Of a stretch of DNA of 64,000 nucleotides, positions 28,392-35,208 are shown in pieces (position 1 is the stretch's first letter; each line of letters opens with the position of its first letter). Position numbers and translations under genes: made by a program. Source of the DNA: CAVSLM01 sp963728895 (GTDB lineage: Bacteria; Pseudomonadota; Gammaproteobacteria; JBBQDK01); assembly GCA_963728895.1 (NCBI GenBank), contig CAVSLM010000001.1:958481-1022480 (forward strand), in the 5' to 3' direction. A model generated the notes under the pieces. That model was given only the letters and a program-made list of their open reading frames with translations, ran no database searches and had not been told where the DNA came from.

Positions 28392-29996
28392 TTATTGCAG
28401 CCGACGCAATTCCACGCGGTCGTTCTGGCGCAGATCGGAGCGCGTGTTGTCGGCAGCGATGGGTTGCGTTGAGCCGTAGCCACGCGCCACGATATTGCCC
28501 GGGTTCAATCCTTGTTCCACCAAGTATTCGCGCACTGACTTGGCGCGTTGCTCGGACAGCCGTTGGTTGTTGGCCTCGTCGCCCTGGGCATCGCTGTGAC
28601 CGCCCACTTCCAGTTTCAGCTCCGGGTGCGCGCGCAGCACACCCGCCAGCCGGTCCAGCACGGCGCGCGCCGAATCGGTCAGCTCGTGCGAGTCATCGCG
28701 AAATTTCACGCCCTCCAGCACCATAACCTGTCCGGTGACGCAGCCCGTGACCTCGACCGTGGCGCCTGACGCGGTATCCGGACACAGGTCGGTGCTGTCT
28801 TTGACACCGTCCCCGTCGCTGTCCTCTGCGCCGGTGCCGACGCCCCCTTGACGTTCGGCTGCGTCCTCAGGCGCCGCTTTGCTTTCTGCTGACCGATCGG
28901 TGAGGGGCGCTTGCGGCGTGGCGATACCGGCTGCCGGTGCCGGCCCGGCTTCATCAGCCGCTTCGGAACTGGCGCTTTGATCGTCATCGGGCCCGACTGC
29001 TTGCGCCTGCTGTTTACCCGAAGCCGTTTCCGGCATGGCCGTTTCGGCCGCGGCTGGAGCCGTCGCGATGGCTGCTATCTGGTTCTGCAAGTGCTTCAAT
29101 GCCTCGCGGGTGGACGCCAGCGACACGTTTACCTGGGCCTGCAACTCGGCGAGCTTCTTATCCGGGTTGTCGATGCCCGCCTGCAGCTTGGCCAGCTTTG
29201 AATTGCGGCTGGCAGCATCGGTGCTTGCCTGTGCCAGCTGGCTGTCGCGTTCGGCCAGGTCTTTGTGCAGGGCAGACAGCTGTTCATCGCGATCGGCGAC
29301 CACCTTCTTTAGCGCGGCGAGATCTTTGTCCCGACTTGCCAGCGCTTGCCTCAGCCGCTCGATTTCGCTCCTCAGTGTGTCATTGCCCTTCTGCATCGCG
29401 GCCAGTTTTTCGTCCTGTTGACTCAACGACTGTTTGAGCGTGGCGAGCTTGTCGGTTAGTTCGGAGACCTGTGCCGTGGCACGGTCGCGCTCGGAGGAGG
29501 CAGTCAATAGCTGCGCCTGCAATGCTGACGCCCGGGCTTGTTCATCCGAGAGACCAGCCTGTGCCGTCTGCACCTGCTTGAGCGCGGTCTGCAGGCTGGC
29601 GCGGGCCTGCTCCAGTTGCTGCAGGCGATGTTCGAGCTCGGTCTGTTTGCCCGCCAGCTCGGCGAGCAGTCGCTCGCGCTCTGCGTTGTGATCGGCCTCT
29701 GCTGCTTGTTGCGCGGGCACGACCATAGCTGGGTAGCCGGGTGGCGGGGCGTAACCGCTGGGCGGCATCAACCACTGGCCGGACGGCGCCATCGGCATGG
29801 GCCGCATGGCGGGGTACGCCTGCGGCGGATACCAGGGATAGGGGATTGCCGGCTGCGGGGCCCAGGCCACGCCACCCGGTACCGGGCTCACCGCCGGCTG
29901 ACCGGTATCGGTCTCTGCCTCTGCCCGTATCACCACCGAGGGCATCAACACCAGTAACAGTGAAGCCAAGCTGAACGCATGTCGTGTATGTTTCAT
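28392..29996 (-). CDS. OmpA-family outer-membrane protein with long coiled coil
   Basis: The 534-residue secreted protein begins with a signal peptide (MKHTRHAFSLASLLLVLMPS, cleavage about residue 26). Next comes a Pro/Tyr/Met-rich stretch (PPQAYPAMRPMPM), then about 200 residues of coiled coil rich in Glu, Leu, Lys and Gln (for example LAELAGKQTELEHRLQQLE). A single thrombospondin-3-type calcium motif (DSDGDGVKDSTDLCP) and a C-terminal OmpA peptidoglycan-binding domain (FRDDSHELTDSARAVLDRL, GHSDAQGDEANNQRLSEQRA, RNDRVELR-like end) follow. It probably anchors peptidoglycan and reaches through the periplasm. GGAG lies eight bases before the ATG at 29996. The frame is open 68 codons further up to 30200, but that extension precedes the signal peptide and is not coding for this protein. 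It lies between two tRNA-Ser-end repeats. Confidence 0.88.
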   Translation of the reverse strand: MKHTRHAFSLASLLLVLMPSVVIRAEAETDTGQPAVSPVPGGVAWAPQPAIPYPWYPPQAYPAMRPMPMAPSGQWLMPPSGYAPPPGYPAMVVPAQQAAEADHNAERERLLAELAGKQTELEHRLQQLEQARASLQTALKQVQTAQAGLSDEQARASALQAQLLTASSERDRATAQVSELTDKLATLKQSLSQQDEKLAAMQKGNDTLRSEIERLRQALASRDKDLAALKKVVADRDEQLSALHKDLAERDSQLAQASTDAASRNSKLAKLQAGIDNPDKKLAELQAQVNVSLASTREALKHLQNQIAAIATAPAAAETAMPETASGKQQAQAVGPDDDQSASSEAADEAGPAPAAGIATPQAPLTDRSAESKAAPEDAAERQGGVGTGAEDSDGDGVKDSTDLCPDTASGATVEVTGCVTGQVMVLEGVKFRDDSHELTDSARAVLDRLAGVLRAHPELKLEVGGHSDAQGDEANNQRLSEQRAKSVREYLVEQGLNPGNIVARGYGSTQPIAADNTRSDLRQNDRVELRRLQ

Positions 29997-30087
29997 GGCT
30001 TTGCTCCGATGATTGTAAGCGCCATGGGTCTTGTTCGGTTTCGGCTGGGCCAGAACAGTCCATCGGCCGGCCATGAACGCCGCGGTG

Positions 30088-30121
30088 CTCTCTCTGCCAA
30101 TAACCACTCCCACTGCTGAAC
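30088..30121 (+). repeat. tRNA-Ser 3'-end direct repeat, copy 2
   Basis: GCCAATAACCAC at 30096-30107, preceded by TCTCTCT and followed by CTGAAC, repeats the tRNA-Ser end at 27982-28015 in the same orientation, 2.1 kb away. The two copies bracket the OmpA-family gene. Confidence 0.65.
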
Positions 30122-30201
30122 GGAAGGGAATCCGCTGCTGAGGTGCTGCCATGGGTCGTGCATTCTGCTCCATCAGCGAGTTGTTGGTGTCGTGGCTCAT
30201 G

Positions 30202-30525
30202 CCCGCCCCTCCCCGCGGTCCGCGATGCGGGCGCCTGGCCCTCGGCAGTGATCAGCTTGAGGGCAGCATCGCGCACCCGGGCGAGCTCGACCAGCGGTCG
30301 CATGGCTTCCTGCAGCTCCTCGAGCTTTTCAAGGGCCCGGCCGGTCAGCTCCGCCGCCGCATCCAGGTAGCACGCGATATGTTCCACACTCACGCCGTAC
30401 AGTCCCTCTTTGCTGGCGCCAATGATCATCATGGCGCGGGTGCGCTGCAGGGAGGTTCGCGCGTCCTGGATCAGCAGCAGGCTGTCGACGATCGTGGTGG
30501 TGGTTTCGTCGATGGGTTCGTTCAT
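30202..30525 (-). pseudogene. Hypothetical helical protein, 3' end apparently lost
   Basis: The first 108 codons look coding: MNEPIDETTTTIVDSLL at the start, then a helical alanine/glutamate-rich segment (CYLDAAAELTGRALEKLEEL). I do not recognise the family. After residue 108 the frame runs on without a stop into the OmpA-family gene in the wrong frame. At the same point an ATG (30200) with a strong GGAGG ribosome site begins another short frame (MSHDTNNSLMEQ) that stays open into the OmpA gene's leader. A single-base shift would stop this gene at a TGA overlapping that ATG, the usual coupled arrangement. I infer a broken two-gene unit interrupted at the repeat near 30.1 kb. Confidence 0.4.
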
Positions 30526-30904
30526 TGGTGTTCCCCCGGCTATGCGTCAAGTAAGGTGGTACCGGGGCGGCGGCAGGGGTGCGGTCGCACGGCCCTTCCT
30601 CTTGCAAGGTGTTTTCATGGCCGAGCGCCCCGGGCATTGCACGGTTGCCTCATCGGGTCGCAGGTTGCGGGATATTCAGGCCCTCGTGAGGGTAACTCTG
30701 CAGCCGGCCGGCGGCCAGCGTCAACCGGCGTCGCGTAAACTCTTGAAAGCGGGCAGCGGGCAGCGGGCAGCGGGCAGCGGGCAGCGGGCAGCGGGCAGCG
30801 GGCAGCGGGCAGCGGGCAGCGGGCAGCGGGCAGCGGGCAGCGGGCAGCGGGCAGCGGGCAGCGGGTGCGAGCCGAAGTGCTTGGGTCAGCGGCGCGACCA
30901 GCGC
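30526..30904. other. Non-coding interval holding a 7-bp tandem repeat
   Basis: The 379 bases between the hypothetical gene and the methyltransferase stop hold no gene I can support. The middle is occupied by the 7-bp tandem array listed separately. Open frames through the array give repeated Gly-Gln-Arg-Ala-Ala-Gly-Ser units and are artefacts of the repeat. Confidence 0.6.
30749..30865. repeat. 7-bp tandem repeat (GCGGGCA), about 16.7 copies
   Basis: An uninterrupted, perfectly identical array of GCGGGCA units runs for 117 bases. Perfect copies mean recent expansion, so copy number should vary between strains. It lies about 40 bases beyond the 3' end of the minus-strand biosynthetic operon and could mark an island boundary. 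There are no spacers, so it is not a CRISPR. Confidence 0.95.
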
Positions 30905-31696
30905 CTATGCGTCTATGGGCAGCCGCGGCACGCCCACAAGGTAGGTCAGGCCGATCGGAGATCCGCGAACCGGGAGCGTACCGATATCCCATTCGAACGT
31001 TTCCTGGCCCGGGATCTCCGCGACCATTTCGCGCAGCTCGGGGGGGCTGAAGATCCGCAGCATGGAGACGATTCCGTCGAACAGGCCGAGCAGGGGAATC
31101 GCGGGGAGCACGTAGGTGAGCAGGATCCGCGACCAGCGAAACGGGCGGATGCGCGGCGTCAGCGCGAGCATCGCGAGCGGCATGAGCAGGATGAAGAGTA
31201 TACCCAGGAGGCGGTTGTCCGCCCCCTCGACCACCACGATCGGACGGCGTTTCCTCACCGCGTCGGCGAGTATTGCCTGTGCCTGCCGCGGGCGAAAGTG
31301 GTGAAACGCGTTGAAGAGGGTGCGCACGCCGTCGAGCTCGTCCGGGACATTGGTCGCATCCACCGGTTCCGGCCAGTACCCGATGCGCCCGATCGATCCG
31401 ACCTGTATACACCGCAACACAGTGCGGTTCGGGTAGAGGTCCGTCAACCGCACATCGACGTTTCCCGAGCGCGCCAGCAGCGGCATGAGGCTCAGCCAGG
31501 GGCCGCCTCCGCCCGAGCACAGATCGACAATCCGATTGCGGCCGAAACGTCGCATGGCGTCCAGGAGCTTGGGCGCAATGGCATTGAATGCCCTGTGCGT
31601 GTCGGCCATGAAGTGCAGCCAATCCGTGCCGCCGTCGCGGACCGGACGTGGGCACCAGGGTTGGTCCTCGATCTCGAACAGGTGAACGCGCCGCAT
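30905..31696 (-). CDS. SAM-dependent methyltransferase with C-terminal membrane segments
   Basis: This 263-residue protein has a class I methyltransferase N-terminal part with the SAM-binding loop VDLCSGGGGPWLS and an acidic LTDLYPN strand. A second half carries two hydrophobic segments (LLGILFILLMPLAMLAL and the ILLTYVLPAIPLLGLFDG region), so it is probably anchored to the inner membrane and acts on a lipid-like substrate. The ATG at 31696 lies 10 bases after the ligase stop; a longer frame to 31924 overlaps the ligase. It is the last gene of the ten-gene minus-strand operon. Substrate unknown. Confidence 0.75.
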   Translation of the reverse strand: MRRVHLFEIEDQPWCPRPVRDGGTDWLHFMADTHRAFNAIAPKLLDAMRRFGRNRIVDLCSGGGGPWLSLMPLLARSGNVDVRLTDLYPNRTVLRCIQVGSIGRIGYWPEPVDATNVPDELDGVRTLFNAFHHFRPRQAQAILADAVRKRRPIVVVEGADNRLLGILFILLMPLAMLALTPRIRPFRWSRILLTYVLPAIPLLGLFDGIVSMLRIFSPPELREMVAEIPGQETFEWDIGTLPVRGSPIGLTYLVGVPRLPIDA

Positions 31697-31706
31697 GTTA
31701 CTTGGG

Positions 31707-33401
31707 CTACGCGAGCACTGGTTCTGCGCCGGCATGCTCCTCGAGCTCGCCGGTCTCGAACTGTGCCTTGGTCTTGCGCCGCTGCACCTTGCCGCTGGAG
31801 GTCCTGGGCAGGGTTCCCGGCTGGACGACGGCGACGTGACCCACTCGGAGTCCGGCGCTTTCTGCGACCTTCTCCGCGATCGCGCGCCTGAGCTGGATGG
31901 CGTCGGGTGCCTTTCCTTCGGCACACACGATCAGGGTCTCCTCGCCGTCGCGCATGACGCTGAACGCTACCACGGTGCTGCGCTGCACGCCCGGCACCTC
32001 GGCCACCGACCACTCGATGTCCTGCGGATAGTAGTTCGAGCCGTGAATGATGATCAGGTCCTTGCAGCGCCCGCAGATATAGAGCTGGTCATCGGCGATG
32101 TAGCCGAGATCGCCCGTGTACAACCAGCCGTCGCGATATCCGACCGAGGTGGCTTCCGGCTGCCCGAAGTAACCGAGGGTGGTGCTGGGCCCGCGGCTGA
32201 TGATTTCGCCTACGCAACGCTCGGGCAGCTCGCGCCCGGACTCGTCGACGATGCGCAGCTCGTGTCCCGGAAAAGGATGACCGCAACCGACCAGCTCGAC
32301 CGTGCGAAACTCGGTGTCTGGTTTGGCGGATAGGGCCTTCCCGACACCCAGTGTCGACGCGTAGACGGTGTCGGTAACGATCGGCCTGTCGTGATCGTGG
32401 AAGGTGACGGCGAGCGTTGCCTCGGCCATCCCATAGCACGGCAACAGCGCTTCGGGGCGAAAGCCCACGGGTGCAAAGCGCGTGCAGAATTGCCGCATCA
32501 CGTCCGCGTTGATCGGCTCGGCACCGCAGCCGGCGACGCGCAGGCGGCTCAGGTCCAGGCCTTCCAGGTCCTGGTCGCGCATGCGCCGCGTGACCAGGGC
32601 GTAGGCAAAGTTCGGAGCGAAGGTGATGGTGCCGCCGTACCTGCTGATCGCCTCCAGCCAGATTCCAGGTCTGCGTACAAAAGCCTCCGTGGGCAGCAGC
32701 ACGGTCGGCAGGTCGCAGATGAGCGTGCCGAGCACGAAGCCGATGAGCCCCATATCGTGATAGAGGGGAAGCCAACCGATCCCCACGTCGTCCTTGCGCA
32801 GGTCCAGGCCCCTGGGTCCGAGAAACGCTCGGGCATTGGCAACCAGATTGCCGTGCGTGACCATTACTCCTTTGGGCAGCGAGGTGCTGCCGGACGTGAA
32901 CTGCAGAAAGCAAAGATCCTGCGGACCCACAGCAGGGAATTCGCAGGCCGGCGGGTCGCCCTCGAGAAACTCCTCGAGCACCACGATCCGTTCGAGGCCG
33001 GTATCCACCGCAAGCGCTTCCTCGATCGTATCCCTGGTCGATGCCAGGGTCAGCAGCATGCGTGCGCCTGCCGAGCGCACGATGTGGCTCACGGTTTCCG
33101 CGTAGCTCTTCCTGACCTTGAAATTGAAGCTCGCCCGTGGATAGATCGGCACGGAGATAAGGCCTGCCACCGAGGCACCCAGGAAGCTCAACACGAACTC
33201 TTCCGGATCCGCGATCACCAGCGCGATGCGATCCCCCTTGCGCAGGCCGAGCGCCGCGAGCTTCGCCGCGCGCCGGCGGGCCTCACCCTCCAGCGCCTCG
33301 TAGGGGTGGTAGTGCTGTTCGCCGCGCGCGGTGACGAAACGAAAACCCCGCGCGTCTCCGCGCGGCAGCGCCGAAAGTGCATCGATGAGGGTTGTCACCA
33401 T
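31707..33401 (-). CDS. Fatty acyl-AMP ligase (FAAL)
   Basis: FAALs activate fatty acids as acyl-adenylates and hand them to an acyl carrier protein. The 564-residue protein has the adenylation motifs FTSGSTSLPKGVMVTHGNL, LPLYHDMGLIG, CYGMAEATLAV, LYTGDLGYI and GRCKDLIIIHGSNYYPQDIE. The last lysine region ends SSGKVQRRKTK. The HDMGL form and the NYYPQDIE segment are typical of FAAL rather than acyl-CoA ligases. The operon also encodes an acyl carrier protein, its probable acceptor. The ATG at 33401 fits the family start. Confidence 0.9.
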   Translation of the reverse strand: MVTTLIDALSALPRGDARGFRFVTARGEQHYHPYEALEGEARRRAAKLAALGLRKGDRIALVIADPEEFVLSFLGASVAGLISVPIYPRASFNFKVRKSYAETVSHIVRSAGARMLLTLASTRDTIEEALAVDTGLERIVVLEEFLEGDPPACEFPAVGPQDLCFLQFTSGSTSLPKGVMVTHGNLVANARAFLGPRGLDLRKDDVGIGWLPLYHDMGLIGFVLGTLICDLPTVLLPTEAFVRRPGIWLEAISRYGGTITFAPNFAYALVTRRMRDQDLEGLDLSRLRVAGCGAEPINADVMRQFCTRFAPVGFRPEALLPCYGMAEATLAVTFHDHDRPIVTDTVYASTLGVGKALSAKPDTEFRTVELVGCGHPFPGHELRIVDESGRELPERCVGEIISRGPSTTLGYFGQPEATSVGYRDGWLYTGDLGYIADDQLYICGRCKDLIIIHGSNYYPQDIEWSVAEVPGVQRSTVVAFSVMRDGEETLIVCAEGKAPDAIQLRRAIAEKVAESAGLRVGHVAVVQPGTLPRTSSGKVQRRKTKAQFETGELEEHAGAEPVLA

Positions 33402-33432
33402 GGTGGCAGGTCCTGGACAGAGGGTGAGCCGG

Positions 33433-34161
33433 TCAGCTGTATTGCCGCACGAGATGGTCGCGCAGCGGAACGTTGCTCGCCTGCGCAGTCTTGCGCAGAA
33501 GCCCGCGGTCGAGCGGTACCCGGCGCAGGTCGATGCCGACCCGGCCACCGTCCGCCTCGACGGTTGCGTACTCCGCGTGCGCGAGCAGCGTCGGCGCCCG
33601 TCCGGCCACATGCTCCGCAAACGGCATACCCACGCTCCCCGGATTGACGAACAGCGTGCCGCGGTGCTGGCGGAGCATCTGAACGTGCGTGTGGCCGCCC
33701 GCCATCACTGTCGCGGTGTGGCCCGCCAACCGATCTTCGAGCTCGTCGGCGTCCGTCGTTGCAAGAATGTCCACCATGTTCGACAGCGGCGACCCGTGAA
33801 ACGCGAGAAGCGTCGAGTGCTCGTCCAGCCGGATCAGGCGCGTGCGCTGGAAGCCGCGCAGGAAGTCGAGCTCCCCGCGATCGAGCACGCCGTGACACCA
33901 GTGCAGCGCTTCGATCACCGGTTCCTGCCCGCTGTAGGTGTGGATCAGCGCCGGCTCGATCAGAAACTCGTCGTGATTGCCCATGATGCAAGGGCAACCG
34001 CACTCGCGCAGCAGTTCGATGACCTCGTCCGGGCGCGGGCCGAGCGTCGCCACGTCACCGAGGCAAACGATCTCGTCGACCCCTACTCGAGCAATGTCCG
34101 CCAGCACCGCCTGCAGCGCGATCTCGTTGGCGTGGATATCTGAAATGAGCGCGACGCGCAT
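33433..34161 (-). CDS. Calcineurin-like metallophosphoesterase (YfcE/MJ0936 type)
   Basis: This 242-residue enzyme shows the complete dinuclear-metal phosphoesterase set: SDIHAN, GDVATLGPRP, GNHDEF, LAFHGSP and GGHTHVQ. Small single-domain members hydrolyse phosphodiesters or phosphomonoesters in the cytoplasm; the natural substrate is not predictable. It starts at MRVALISDIHAN (34161), 10 bases after the desaturase stop. Within the operon a phosphatase could remove a phosphate installed by the GHMP-like, dikinase or kinase proteins, which is inference from context. Confidence 0.85.
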   Translation of the reverse strand: MRVALISDIHANEIALQAVLADIARVGVDEIVCLGDVATLGPRPDEVIELLRECGCPCIMGNHDEFLIEPALIHTYSGQEPVIEALHWCHGVLDRGELDFLRGFQRTRLIRLDEHSTLLAFHGSPLSNMVDILATTDADELEDRLAGHTATVMAGGHTHVQMLRQHRGTLFVNPGSVGMPFAEHVAGRAPTLLAHAEYATVEADGGRVGIDLRRVPLDRGLLRKTAQASNVPLRDHLVRQYS

Positions 34162-34171
34162 GTGCGATTCC

Positions 34172-35185
34172 TCAGGCAGCGCTCGACGCATCTGCCGGTG
34201 TGGCGTCGGCGCCGGGGGCAGGGGTCCAGTTCCGGATGGGCACGAGACGGCTCTTGAGGAGCGCAACCACTTCGTCTTCGTTGCGCACCGGCGCGCCGGG
34301 CAGGTGCACGAAGTGCCGGGCGAGCTTCCGATGCTGGCGGGTCACCAGCAGGATCCAGATCCCGAGAAGGTCGATACCATCGAAGATCACCGCATCCTCG
34401 CGCCCGTATCGCTCCCGGTTCTGCGCGAACTCCGTTGTGAGCTCGCTGTAGTGGGTGCCCTTCCTGACGTGATGGAAGATGTGGTAGCCGGCGTTGAACA
34501 CCCGCGCGTTGTAGCGTGGCTCGATGGTGTTGACGCTGCTCCGGTAGGGGTTGTCGGGGTGCTCGGGATCGATGAAGGCATGCTGCACCCAGTTCCCCAG
34601 CATCATCATCAGCCGTACGAACACGAACGGGAACACGAACACAACCAGCGTCGCCGGAAGGTTCCAGAGCCCGGCGGCCGCGACTGCGCCGTAATAGGCC
34701 AGCTCGCCGGCGAGAAAGCGGCGCAGGAGCTTCGTATTGCCGGTGCGCCAGAGGTAGGCTCCGAGCTCGAAAGGAATCAGACAGGCAAAGCGCAGGTAGT
34801 AGCGCAGGAAGTCGAGCGCGCTGTCGCGCCGGTATCCCATGGTGGAGCTGAGATCGTCCGGCAGGTTCTCGTCGATGTGATGCATGCCCATGTGGTGGAC
34901 GTAGAAGGTTCCCGGCGTCTGCCCGAAGAAGGGACACAGCACCCAGTCGAGATAGATGGCGAGCACGGGGTGGCTCTTCTTGAAAAGCCGCCGGTGGATG
35001 GTGCAGTGGTAGCTCATCGTGAAGCGCTCGCCGAAGAAGTTCCACATGACGATATAGGCAAGCCCCAGCCACCAGGGGAAGCTGCCCAGGGCATAGAGCA
35101 GCGCCGCGGCGGGAATCAGCGCCGAGCACTGGATGTAGAGCCGCAGATGCGGCAGGTCGCGGGGGTCGTAGAGAAGGCGCGTCAT
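34172..35185 (-). CDS. Membrane fatty acid desaturase
   Basis: The 337-residue integral membrane protein has the three histidine boxes of the di-iron desaturase/hydroxylase superfamily: HCTIH, HHMGMHH and YHIFHH, plus NWVQHAF. Several hydrophobic stretches (for example WLGLAYIVMWNFF, LPATLVVFVFPFVFV) make four or more membrane helices. The start at 35185 (MTRLLYDPRDL) has GAGGA seven bases upstream; the ATGs at 35206 and 35191 are alternatives. Its likely role is to unsaturate or hydroxylate an acyl chain of the cluster product. Confidence 0.88.
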   Translation of the reverse strand: MTRLLYDPRDLPHLRLYIQCSALIPAAALLYALGSFPWWLGLAYIVMWNFFGERFTMSYHCTIHRRLFKKSHPVLAIYLDWVLCPFFGQTPGTFYVHHMGMHHIDENLPDDLSSTMGYRRDSALDFLRYYLRFACLIPFELGAYLWRTGNTKLLRRFLAGELAYYGAVAAAGLWNLPATLVVFVFPFVFVRLMMMLGNWVQHAFIDPEHPDNPYRSSVNTIEPRYNARVFNAGYHIFHHVRKGTHYSELTTEFAQNRERYGREDAVIFDGIDLLGIWILLVTRQHRKLARHFVHLPGAPVRNEDEVVALLKSRLVPIRNWTPAPGADATPADASSAA

Positions 35186-35208
35186 CTTCATTTCCTCAAA
35201 AGGCATGG

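Noticed and set aside
29997..30200. Extension of the OmpA-family protein to the ATG at 30200
   Set aside because: It would place 68 residues before a clear signal peptide, and the ATG at 29996 has its own ribosome site. The upstream start more likely belonged to another gene.
30749..30865. CRISPR array
   Set aside because: The units are 7 bp with no spacers and no cas genes are nearby.
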